Shown one piece after another: positions 14,935 to 22,999 of a stretch of DNA of 32,754 nt (positions within the stretch are counted from its first letter, which is position 1; the number at the start of each line of letters is the position of its first letter). Source of the stretch: Acidobacteriota bacterium (GTDB lineage: Bacteria > Acidobacteriota > Terriglobia > Bryobacterales > Bryobacteraceae); the NCBI GenBank assembly GCA_026394015.1, contig JAPKZA010000437.1, forward strand, positions 1 through 32,754. The letters are read 5' to 3'. Below the pieces are notes generated by a model. The model ran no database searches and was not told where the DNA came from. It saw nothing but the letters and a program-made list of their open reading frames with translations. A program made the translations under genes and the position numbers.

Positions 14935-17085
14935 ATGCGACTGTGCCTTGGATTCGTATTGACGCTTGCTTTGCGGGCGGAGACTTTGCCGATCGTCGAA
15001 CGGGTGGAACGCCAGCCCTTGGCGGCGCAGGTGGAACGGGTGGCGCAAGCGCTGGAGTTGACCGGGGAGCCGCTGGCCGCCGCAGAACGAGCCGAGTTGG
15101 CGACCGCTTCGGTGGCGAGGATCCAAATGATCCTGGATCGGCATTGCCTGGTGGGATTGGAAATTAACCCGGAAGCCCGCGTGAAGGTGCAGCAGGGGGA
15201 GGCGAAGGCGGAATTGATTGAGCAGGGCTGGCGGACGTTTCTCGTAAAGGTGCATAACCAGGCCGGGCTGACCGCGGCGGTCGGCGTGGATTCGCCGAAT
15301 GCGGGACCGATGCAGAACCAGTCGGCCTCGACCGGCGCACGCCGATGGATGGAGATCCAGAGCTACACGCGGCAGCCGATCAAGATGCATCTGTCGGGCT
15401 TGGAGGTCGAGTATCGGTTGGTCCAGATTTACGCGCGCGAGGCTGGTCAGCGGGAGGGCAAGCTGGTCTTCGATGTCGGCCAGGGGACGCAGGATCTCGG
15501 TTTCCGGAGTGAAGTCGACGTGCTGTTTCGGATCACGCCGGCGGCGAAGTTGACGCTTCGCGTGAAAGATTTCGACGGTCGCCCGACGACCGCTTCGTTC
15601 CTTGTTCGCGATGAAAAAGGGCGCGTTTATCCATCGCAGGCCAAGCGCAAGGCGCCGGATTTTTTCTTCCATCCGCAGGTCTACCGGGCGGACGGCGAGA
15701 CGCTGGCGCTGCCGCCGGGCCGCTACACGATTGAGTGTTCGCGCGGGCCGGAGTACAAGAAAATCCTTCGCACGGTGACAATGGATCGGGTGGATAGGAC
15801 CGAAGCGTTCGGGCTGGAACGCTGGATCGACCCGGCCAAACTCGGCTGGATTTCCGGCGACCACCATATCCACGCGGCGGGGTGTTCGCACTATGAGCGC
15901 CCGACCGAGGGCGTTTATCCGCAGGACATGATGCGGCACGTTTTGGGCGAGGACTTGAAGATCGGCAGCGTGCTGACCTGGGGCCCCGGTTGGTACTTCC
16001 AAAAGACGTTCTTCGAAGGCAAGGACAACAAGTTGTCGACGGCGGAAAATCGGATTCGTTACGACGTCGAGATCTCCGGGCATCCGTCGAGCCACACGGG
16101 TCATCTGGTGCTGCTCGGCGTGAAGGAGCAGGACTATCCGGGCACGCAGAGGCTGGAGGATTGGCCGACGTGGGGATTGCCGATTTTGAAATGGGCGAAG
16201 CAGCAAGGGGCGGTGACGGGGTTCGCGCACAGCGGCTGGGGACTCGAGATGCCGAAGGACGAGTTGCTGTCGTATGACCACCCGCGCTTCGATGGCATCG
16301 GCGCCAACGAGTACGTCGTGAGCGTGACTCATGACGCAGTTGATTTCCTTTCGACCGTCGATACGCCGTGGCCGTGGGAGTTGAACATTTGGTACCACAC
16401 GCTGAACGCGGGGTACCGGACGAGGATCAGCGGAGAGACCGATTTCCCTTGCATTTACGATACGAAAGTTGGTCTTGGGCGAAGCTACGTCCGCCAGCCG
16501 AAGCCCGACTACGACGACTGGATCGCGGGCATCAAGGAGGGCCGGAACTACGTCTCCGACGGCAAGAGCCACTTGATCGATTTCCGGGTGAACGGCGTCG
16601 AGATGGGCAAGGGCGACGTGAAGTTAGCTAAGGCGGGAACGGTGGTGGTGACGGTGCAGGTGGCGGCCTTGCTGGGCGATGTGCCCGAACCGAAGCGGGT
16701 GGCGAACAAGAAGCCGTATTGGGACGTGGAACAGGCGCGCGTCGGAACGACACGGAAAGTACCGGTGGAGTTGATCGTGAACGGAGTGGCGGTCGAGAGG
16801 CAGGAGATCGAAGCCGACGGCACTATGCGCGAAGTGAAGTTCCGTGCGGCCATCGATCGGAGCTCGTGGGTAGCGGTGAGGGTGTTGCCGAGTTCTCATA
16901 CAAACCCCGTTTGGGTCACCGTCGGCGAGGCGCCCGTCCGGGAGCGGCGCAGCATCGAATGGTGCCTGAAGGCCGTCGACATTTGCGAACAACAGAAGAC
17001 GGGCCGGGTGAAATTGGAAGAACGCGGAGAGATGGCAAGGGCCTACGAGTACGCCCGTCAGCAGTATCGGCAACGCCTGCGCTAG
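14935..17085 (+). CDS. Secreted CehA/McbA-family metallohydrolase (PHP-like domain)
   Basis: 716 residues. A short signal peptide (MRLCLGFVLTLALRA) is followed by an alpha-helical and beta-sandwich N-terminal half, then a PHP-type metal-binding barrel. Visible metal-site elements are GDHHIHAAGCSHYERP (His310, His311, His313), the GFAHSGWG strand (His432) and SGETDFP near residue 500. EGRNYVSDGKSHLIDF is the usual C-terminal PHP motif. Members named CehA and McbA hydrolyse carbamate esters, but this large subfamily in Acidobacteria and Planctomycetes has no assigned substrate. AGGATAGGGG (14921-14930) lies just before ATG. The last four bases overlap the convergent nitroreductase gene, and no terminator is present. 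Confidence 0.85.
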   Translation: MRLCLGFVLTLALRAETLPIVERVERQPLAAQVERVAQALELTGEPLAAAERAELATASVARIQMILDRHCLVGLEINPEARVKVQQGEAKAELIEQGWRTFLVKVHNQAGLTAAVGVDSPNAGPMQNQSASTGARRWMEIQSYTRQPIKMHLSGLEVEYRLVQIYAREAGQREGKLVFDVGQGTQDLGFRSEVDVLFRITPAAKLTLRVKDFDGRPTTASFLVRDEKGRVYPSQAKRKAPDFFFHPQVYRADGETLALPPGRYTIECSRGPEYKKILRTVTMDRVDRTEAFGLERWIDPAKLGWISGDHHIHAAGCSHYERPTEGVYPQDMMRHVLGEDLKIGSVLTWGPGWYFQKTFFEGKDNKLSTAENRIRYDVEISGHPSSHTGHLVLLGVKEQDYPGTQRLEDWPTWGLPILKWAKQQGAVTGFAHSGWGLEMPKDELLSYDHPRFDGIGANEYVVSVTHDAVDFLSTVDTPWPWELNIWYHTLNAGYRTRISGETDFPCIYDTKVGLGRSYVRQPKPDYDDWIAGIKEGRNYVSDGKSHLIDFRVNGVEMGKGDVKLAKAGTVVVTVQVAALLGDVPEPKRVANKKPYWDVEQARVGTTRKVPVELIVNGVAVERQEIEADGTMREVKFRAAIDRSSWVAVRVLPSSHTNPVWVTVGEAPVRERRSIEWCLKAVDICEQQKTGRVKLEERGEMARAYEYARQQYRQRLR

Positions 17086-17783
17086 AGCACGGTGAGCACG
17101 TCGGCAATCGATTTTTTCGTCAAGACGGGCACCTGGGCGGCGGCGGCGGGGTAGCCCACGGGAATCAACAGGAACGGACGTTCGTTCGCTGGCCGGTTCA
17201 AGATTCGGGCCAGGAAGCCCATCGGACTGGGAGTATGCGTTAGGGTGGCGAGGCCGGCGATATGCAGCGCCGCCAGCAGAAACCCTGTGGCGATGCCGAC
17301 GGACTCCTGCACGTAGTAGTGCTTGATTTTGCGATCGTCGGCGAGTCCGTAGTTGACGCTGAAGACGACGATCAAATAGGGCACGGTTTCGAGAAATGGT
17401 TTCTGCCAATCGGTGCCGAAGGGCTGCAGCGCGGCAAGCCATTCGTCCGGAAAGCGGCCGGCATAGTTTTCTTTTTCCTCGGCTTCGGCCGCGCCGCGGA
17501 TCTGCCGTTTCAGCGCCGGATCAGCGACGACGACAAAATGCCACGGCTGTTGGTTGGCGCCGCTGGGAGCGGTTGCGGCAACGCGGATGGCGGCCTCGAT
17601 CAACGCGAGCGGAACCGGTTCGTCGGAGAAGTCGCGGACCGTTCGGCGCGACTTCATCCGTTCCAGAAAGGCGCCCGCGGAAGAAGCCTGTTCTTCGGCA
17701 GAGAGGCGAGGGAGGAAGAGGAGTTCAAAGGGAGGCAAAGCAGTAAAAGTGATTGCGCGTGCGCAGATAGATTCGGCCGTCAA
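17082..17783 (-). CDS. Nitroreductase-family FMN oxidoreductase
   Basis: Up to 233 residues. FMN-binding features are SRRTVRDFSDEPVP, then TAPSGANQQPWHFVVVADP, the central YYVQESVGIATGFLLAALH, and GLATLTHTPSPMGFL with ANERPFLLIPVGYP. The TDWQKPFLETVPYLIVVF stretch places it nearer the iodotyrosine-deiodinase/BluB-like side of the family than NfsB; substrate unknown. There is no ATG upstream of the core: the candidates are TTG 17783, overlapping the preceding propeller gene by 59 bp, and TTG 17738, overlapping by 14 bp and closer to the usual N-terminal length. Neither has a clear ribosome site. It is the last gene of the minus-strand operon that begins at 24391. Confidence 0.85.
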   Translation of the reverse strand: MTAESICARAITFTALPPFELLFLPRLSAEEQASSAGAFLERMKSRRTVRDFSDEPVPLALIEAAIRVAATAPSGANQQPWHFVVVADPALKRQIRGAAEAEEKENYAGRFPDEWLAALQPFGTDWQKPFLETVPYLIVVFSVNYGLADDRKIKHYYVQESVGIATGFLLAALHIAGLATLTHTPSPMGFLARILNRPANERPFLLIPVGYPAAAAQVPVLTKKSIADVLTVL

Positions 17784-19107
17784 CCAGGGCCGGCGTGGCG
17801 AAAACGTCTTCTTCCATGTCGTTCATGCCGACGATCTCCCATTCGCCCGCCCCCTTCAAAACCACCACCTTCCCTGCCCCGCTGATGACGTACACCTTAC
17901 CATCACCCGCCACTGGCGAGGCCCAATACTGCTCCAACGCCCCGGTCAAACGCCCTTGCTTCACGACTTCCCCGGACTTCGGGTTGATCGTCGTCAACAC
18001 CCCGCCGTCCTTGACGATCCAAAGCACCCCGCCATAGTGCATCGGAGCCGCAGTATTGGGCAGCGACTTGGAATAGCTCCACGACACGTGAGTTTTCGAA
18101 ACGTCGCCCCGACCGCCTGGTCGCACGGCTACCAACGCGTTCCGGGTCTGTTTCAACATCCGGTAGAAGCCCCATTCCCGGGCGTCCATAAAGCCATCGT
18201 GGTCCAGATCAGCGGCGGTAAATCCGCCTTGCTTGAGCCCGATCGTCAGCGCTTCGGCCGCATCGAGCTTGCCGTTGTTGTCCTTGTCGCTCGACGATTG
18301 CACCTGGTCAAACTCGGGGACTTCCGGCATCGGTCCATCGCCGCCAGTCTCCCAGGAGCTTTGATAAATCATGCCGTCGACGACGATCGCCGGGCTCTTC
18401 GATTGCCACGACATGCCGCCGAACCACCAGAGTTTTTCGCCGGTCGCGAAGTTGTAGGCGACTGTCAGATAAGAGCCGGGAATGATCATTTCGACCGGAC
18501 CCTTCTTCGGCCGATAGAATGTCGGAATGGCATAGCCTCGGGTGACTTCGGGGCGTTCGACTTTGTATTTGACCTTCCCGGTTTTGGCGTCGGCGGCGAC
18601 CACAAACGAGTTCGTATCCTGATCGCAAATCAACACGACAGTTCCATCCGAAACGACTGGAGACGAGCCGTGGCCGTTCGGATTGTTGAACGGGCCGAGC
18701 GGCATCTGCCAGAGGGGCTTGCCTTCGACGGTATAGGCGAGTAGGCCGAAATCTCCGAAAAACGCGAATACTCGTTGGCCGTCCGACGCGGGCGAAGGGG
18801 AGGCGGCCGTGTTCGTCTTTTGAAAGCTTTCCTTGCGTGGCCGCGGTGCTTCCTGCCGCCACAGTTCCTTGCCGGTGTCCCTGGCGAGGGCGATCGTTAA
18901 CAGCTTTTCGCCCTCGACCGCGGTGACGAAAATTCGGTTATCGACGACGATCGGGGACGAGTGCCCCGGAGCCAACGGCACATGCCAGACCACGTTTTTC
19001 TTCGGCCCAAACTCGGCGGGAAGCTTGTGCCCTTCGCTGATCCCGAGCGCCTCCGGACCGCGAAATTGGGGCCATCCGGCTAAAGCCAGCAGCAGAAGCC
19101 AACTCAT
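17725..19107 (-). CDS. Secreted PQQ-like beta-propeller with inserted paired EF-hand
   Basis: 460 residues with a short hydrophobic leader (MSWLLLLALAGWPQFRGPEA). Propeller blades carry D-x-x-T-G-K motifs (ARDTGKELW, DAKTGKVKY, NFATGEKLWW, NPKSGEVVK). Between blades, residues 274-285 (DKDNNGKLDAAE) and 300-311 (DLDHDGFMDARE) are two canonical 12-residue calcium-binding EF loops with acidic positions 1, 3, 5 and 12 filled or near-filled. The architecture is common in Planctomycetes and Acidobacteria, but its function is not established. The start overlaps the stop of the upstream paralog (ATGA at 19104-19107), so they are translationally coupled. Confidence 0.9.
   Translation of the reverse strand: MSWLLLLALAGWPQFRGPEALGISEGHKLPAEFGPKKNVVWHVPLAPGHSSPIVVDNRIFVTAVEGEKLLTIALARDTGKELWRQEAPRPRKESFQKTNTAASPSPASDGQRVFAFFGDFGLLAYTVEGKPLWQMPLGPFNNPNGHGSSPVVSDGTVVLICDQDTNSFVVAADAKTGKVKYKVERPEVTRGYAIPTFYRPKKGPVEMIIPGSYLTVAYNFATGEKLWWFGGMSWQSKSPAIVVDGMIYQSSWETGGDGPMPEVPEFDQVQSSSDKDNNGKLDAAEALTIGLKQGGFTAADLDHDGFMDAREWGFYRMLKQTRNALVAVRPGGRGDVSKTHVSWSYSKSLPNTAAPMHYGGVLWIVKDGGVLTTINPKSGEVVKQGRLTGALEQYWASPVAGDGKVYVISGAGKVVVLKGAGEWEIVGMNDMEEDVFATPALVDGRIYLRTRNHFYCFASL
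17760..17820. other. Sharp switch in strand G/C composition
   Basis: By hand count, plus-strand bases 17701-17760 have G26/C6, 17761-17820 G18/C18 and 17821-17880 G7/C31. Most sampled blocks to the left are G-rich and most to the right C-rich regardless of coding strand. Third codon positions of same-strand genes change accordingly. See the matching finding. Confidence 0.55.
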
Positions 19108-20504
19108 TTGGACTCCTTGGCGAAGCAGTAAAGATGCTCGTGGGTACGGAGAAAGATGCGCCTATCGACGAACGCCGGCGTTGCGTTGACGGCCTCGTTC
19201 ATCGTGTTGATGCGTAGCACCTGCCAATCCGCGCCGGTCTGCACGACCGCCACTTTTCCTTCGTGCGAGATCGCGTAGAGTTTGTCTCCCGCGATGACCG
19301 GCGAAGCGTAGTAGTCACCAGGGGCGCCGGTCAGACGACCCTGCTTCAAAACCGCCCCGGTTTTGGCGTCGAGCGCCGTAAGAATCCCACTTTCCTTCAC
19401 CAGATAGAGAATGCCATTGTGGAGCACCGGCGAAGGAACATTTGGCAGCGACTTGTAATAACGCCACAAAAGGTTCGATTGCGTCATATCGCCCTTCCCA
19501 CCGAGCTTGATGGCCGAAACTGAGTTCACGGCCTGACGCCGCGTCTGATACATTCGCCAATCCCGATCTTCCATGAAGCCGGTCCGATCGAGGTCCATCG
19601 CCGTCCACTCTTTCGTCAGCCGGGGGTCGGTGATTTCGGCTTGCGAAAGCTTGCCGTCTTTGTTGGTATCCCACTTCGCCAGCGCATCGGCGAAGGGCGG
19701 GACCTCCTCCTGCTGACCGGTGTCGGAGTTTCCGGCCCAGCCCAAAACGTAGACGACCCCGTCGCCAATCACCGGCGTAGGCTTCAGCTGCCAGGTTAGT
19801 CCACCCACCCACCAGATCGGCTCCCCGGTCGCGACGGAGTAAGAGACCAACTGGTAGCTGCCGGCGACGAGTACTTCTTTCGTCCCGCTCAGGACGGGGG
19901 TTGCGAAACCACGAGCGACGTCCGGTCGCTCGCGCCGCCATTTCTGTTTGCCCGTGTCCTTGTGCAAGCCGAGGAAAAACGAACCGCTTTCGGCATCGCA
20001 CAGCATCAGCAGCGTATCGCCGGAGAGCACCGGCGAGGCCCCCATGCCGAACGGATTATTGAACGGGCCCAGCGGCAGCCGCCACCTCTCTTTGCCTGCC
20101 GCATCGTAAGAGACCAGCCCGAACTCGGTGAAAAACGCGTAGACATTAGTGCCATCGGTAACGGCGCTGGGGCTGGCTGCCGAGTTCTGCTTATGGTATT
20201 CGGCCTGCGGAGAGCGCGGCAAAGCGCGACGCCATTGCTCCATGCCGGACTTGCGGTCCAGCGAAATGATATATAGCGATTTCTCATCGAAGCCGGTGAG
20301 GAAGATCTGAGTCTTCGAGAACACCGGCGAGCTATGACCCAGCGGCAGCGAAGTTTTCCAGGCCATATTCTTTCCGGGGCCGAATTCGAGCGGTAGGTTC
20401 GCTTCGTTCGACAGCCCGGTGGAGTTTACTCCGCGAAACTGGGGCCACTCTTCGGCGAAGACGCCCGGGACTAAGCTACAGAGAAAAAACGCAATACGCC
20501 GCAT
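19104..20504 (-). CDS. Secreted PQQ-like beta-propeller with EF-hand, tandem paralog
   Basis: 466 residues with signal peptide MRRIAFFLCSLVPGVFA. It matches the downstream gene along its length (EEWPQFRGVNSTGLSNEANL, PLGHSSPVF, SAASPSAVTDGTNVYAFF, PLGPFNNPFGMGASPVLSGD, WRYYKSLPNVPSPVLHNGIL, LTGAPGDYYASPVIAGDKLY), so the pair arose by tandem duplication. Its first EF loop is canonical (DTNKDGKLSQAE, 279-290). The second (304-315, D-L-D-R-T-G-F-M-E-D-R-D) has lost the residue-5 acid and has Asp instead of Glu at position 12, so calcium binding there is doubtful. It starts 21 bp after the TonB receptor stop. Confidence 0.9.
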   Translation of the reverse strand: MRRIAFFLCSLVPGVFAEEWPQFRGVNSTGLSNEANLPLEFGPGKNMAWKTSLPLGHSSPVFSKTQIFLTGFDEKSLYIISLDRKSGMEQWRRALPRSPQAEYHKQNSAASPSAVTDGTNVYAFFTEFGLVSYDAAGKERWRLPLGPFNNPFGMGASPVLSGDTLLMLCDAESGSFFLGLHKDTGKQKWRRERPDVARGFATPVLSGTKEVLVAGSYQLVSYSVATGEPIWWVGGLTWQLKPTPVIGDGVVYVLGWAGNSDTGQQEEVPPFADALAKWDTNKDGKLSQAEITDPRLTKEWTAMDLDRTGFMEDRDWRMYQTRRQAVNSVSAIKLGGKGDMTQSNLLWRYYKSLPNVPSPVLHNGILYLVKESGILTALDAKTGAVLKQGRLTGAPGDYYASPVIAGDKLYAISHEGKVAVVQTGADWQVLRINTMNEAVNATPAFVDRRIFLRTHEHLYCFAKESK

Positions 20505-20525
20505 ATGCTGGACATGATATCGAAG

Positions 20526-22973
20526 TCAGAACGTTAGCCGGGCACCGAGCGACGCATTCAATCCAGGTGCATCAATGCCGGACCCATGAATCCGGAAGTT
20601 CCTATCGGCTAAGTTCGACAGCCCGCCATAGACGGTCCACCGCTCTCCCACCGGCAGCATCCCGCGCAGTTCCACGGTCGCCCAGCCCGGGGTATTGCTA
20701 TATAGCGGTACGCGAACCGAGTCGGCTACGCCGGGGAGCACGCGGTTCTGAATCTGCAGTAATGTTTCGCCGAGTCGAGGCGCCCGTGCGCCGTTGAAGA
20801 AGTCGGCGATATCGCTTCTGCGACGAGAGGCCCCGATCCGTTCGTCGTCGATGTCGCCGCCGCTCAACCGTTCCTGCGCACCGCTGGCCCGCACGACGCC
20901 TTCGACCCACCACCGGCGGCCATAGCGAAGCGCCAATTCCCCTTGCTGCGGCGGAAGCCGCCGGATGTTTCGGTTGGGATAGAGGTCCCGGCCGAGGAGG
21001 TATGAGTAGTTGGCGGTCAGGCGCCAGCGTGAACTGAAGTCGGTCCGCCATAAGCTTTCGACGCCCCAGTAGCGCGACGCACCGTCATTGACGAATGCTT
21101 TGACGGCTCGAGGATCAAAGCTCGTGGCCACCGTGACGACGCCTTGCGCTCGCTGAGCGGCCGTGGGAGCAATCGGCGAAACAGGGATGCCGGCCAGAGC
21201 GGTCGGCACGGCGTTGGCCGGAAACAATAGCGTCCGACGGGCGATCGGATCGGACAAGGCGGCGTCGAAAAACTGCACCCGGCCGCTGTGTCGGGTTGAG
21301 CGCCATTGTACCCCCGCCTCCAGGTTCCGAAGCGTTTCCATGCCCAATGCGCGAGCCGCTGTTCCCTTCGAGAGCGCACCCTCACCGGCTGAATCGGCCA
21401 GTAACGGACGTGCCGCGAGCGCCTCGACAACCGGTATCTCGTAGCCCAGGTCGTTCAATCCGATCGATCCGAGATCGTTCAAATTCGGGGCCCGAAAGCC
21501 GCGACTGGCCGTTACGTGCAGGCCCAAAGAAGGTGTAAGGCGGTAGGACAGCGACCCGTGTCCGGTCCAATCCGCGAAGGTCAGGGTCGTGTAGTTGATC
21601 CGCGTGTACCGCAGCCCGTAACCCAGGCGAAGGCGAGCCGGAAGCTCGGTCGTTCCCTGCATAAAGGCCCCTCCGCTCCGATAGGAGGCGTTGTCGGGGT
21701 AAAGTGGCCGTACCGCGAGATTGTTCACCGTGCGTCGTGAACGAACCGTTTCGTCGTAGAGTTCACCGCCGAAGGTGACCAGGGTATGGGAACCAAAGTG
21801 CGTCACCCCTTGGCCCGAGTAGCCGTAGGCGTTCACCCGGTTGAACTCGCGCGTCACCGCATCCGTCAACCGTAGATTTTGGCGCACCCCTCCGTCACGC
21901 TGCGAGTTGATCGAAAATCGCGCCGTAAGCGAATCGAAGGGGCCAGCCTGGACCTTCTCATAGCGGAGGTAGGCCAAGTCCATCAGCTGCGGCGTCAGTT
22001 CGCTTGTCAACCGTCCGAGGCCACCCCAAAGGTCCTTGTAATTGCGGACGCCCCATAGCTCGCCGCGCTGATACCAACCGGTTAGCGATTGCGTCGCCGA
22101 AGGGCGAAGCGCGAGCTTACCGTGAGCGCCCGCTTGGCTGTAGCCGGTTTCGGGCAAACGGCTGCCCAGCAGACTTTTCACCTGCTCGCGATCGAAACCA
22201 TAAAGTCGAGTCAGGACATTGTGCGAGTCAAAGCCGCCGCCCCCTCGCAGGTTGTTGTGGCGGCTGCCTGCGCCGCCCAGCAAAACGAACAACTTGGCCG
22301 AGCTGTGCGAAACCTCGCCGGCCACCCCGGCGCTGAGGTCCGCCGAATGGCCATCCAGATTCAGTCGCCCCGCCCAACGCGGAACTTCCGTAAACCGACT
22401 GGGACGCGAAAGCACTTGAATCGTTCCGCCTAGGCCATCGGACCCGTACTGGGTCCCGCTCGGGCCCAACATCGCCTCTACATGGTCAGCCTGGCTCGGT
22501 TCCAAATAGGCGAGGTACTGGTTCGGACCGCTCCGAAATGTCGCATTATTGAAGCGAACGCCGTCTACCAGATTCAGCACCTGATACCCGGTCAACCCGC
22601 GCAGGAAGGGGGAAACTTGGCCGGGCCCCGTCTGTTGCAAATGAACGTTCGGTTGCGCCTCGAGCGCGTGCGCCACCGTCGGTCCACTTCGTTCCCCCGC
22701 CAGATTCAGCTGCGCCGAATCGGCCGCATCTACCGCCGCCCCGCGGATAGCCGTCACGGTGACTCGCGAAGCCGGAACCGGCCGTGCATCGGCCGGGGCG
22801 TTCGCGAAGAAGTATTCACCCGCCGCGTTCGTCGTAGTCTCGGCCAGGATCGCGCCCGTTGGCGAAGTGAGAAGCACTCGCGTGAACGGCGCATCCTCCA
22901 ACTTCCCACGAAGCTCTCCGGCCAGCAGAGGCACCGCGATGCCCAGCAACAACAAAAGACGCATAACCGTCAT
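20526..22973 (-). CDS. TonB-dependent outer-membrane receptor
   Basis: 815 residues from ATG 22973 (MTVMRLLLLLGIAVPLLAGE; an alternative ATG at 22964 removes three residues). After the signal peptide a compact carboxypeptidase-regulatory-like domain is seen (GELRGKLEDAPFTRVLLTSP, then TNAAGEYFF). The plug domain follows with PNVHLQQTGPGQVSPFLRGL, YQVLNLVDGVRFNNATFRSG and VEAMLGPSGTQYGSDGLGGT, closer to siderophore, haem or protein receptors than the Oar-like receptor at 7789. The beta-barrel ends LGARLTF. GGTGGGTG lies just upstream of the start. It is in an operon with beta-propeller genes on both sides (26 bp upstream, 21 bp downstream). The ligand is unknown. Confidence 0.92.
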   Translation of the reverse strand: MTVMRLLLLLGIAVPLLAGELRGKLEDAPFTRVLLTSPTGAILAETTTNAAGEYFFANAPADARPVPASRVTVTAIRGAAVDAADSAQLNLAGERSGPTVAHALEAQPNVHLQQTGPGQVSPFLRGLTGYQVLNLVDGVRFNNATFRSGPNQYLAYLEPSQADHVEAMLGPSGTQYGSDGLGGTIQVLSRPSRFTEVPRWAGRLNLDGHSADLSAGVAGEVSHSSAKLFVLLGGAGSRHNNLRGGGGFDSHNVLTRLYGFDREQVKSLLGSRLPETGYSQAGAHGKLALRPSATQSLTGWYQRGELWGVRNYKDLWGGLGRLTSELTPQLMDLAYLRYEKVQAGPFDSLTARFSINSQRDGGVRQNLRLTDAVTREFNRVNAYGYSGQGVTHFGSHTLVTFGGELYDETVRSRRTVNNLAVRPLYPDNASYRSGGAFMQGTTELPARLRLGYGLRYTRINYTTLTFADWTGHGSLSYRLTPSLGLHVTASRGFRAPNLNDLGSIGLNDLGYEIPVVEALAARPLLADSAGEGALSKGTAARALGMETLRNLEAGVQWRSTRHSGRVQFFDAALSDPIARRTLLFPANAVPTALAGIPVSPIAPTAAQRAQGVVTVATSFDPRAVKAFVNDGASRYWGVESLWRTDFSSRWRLTANYSYLLGRDLYPNRNIRRLPPQQGELALRYGRRWWVEGVVRASGAQERLSGGDIDDERIGASRRRSDIADFFNGARAPRLGETLLQIQNRVLPGVADSVRVPLYSNTPGWATVELRGMLPVGERWTVYGGLSNLADRNFRIHGSGIDAPGLNASLGARLTF

Positions 22974-22999
22974 TATCACCCACCAATGTTGCAGCACCG

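Noticed and set aside
14857-16572. Minus-strand open frame of 571 codons
   Set aside because: Antisense to the CehA/McbA gene, with Arg/Pro/His-rich low-information sequence and no motif.
17700-17830. A dif site at the skew switch
   Set aside because: No AT-rich 11-6-11 XerC/XerD-like sequence could be seen here; the terminus idea rests on composition only.
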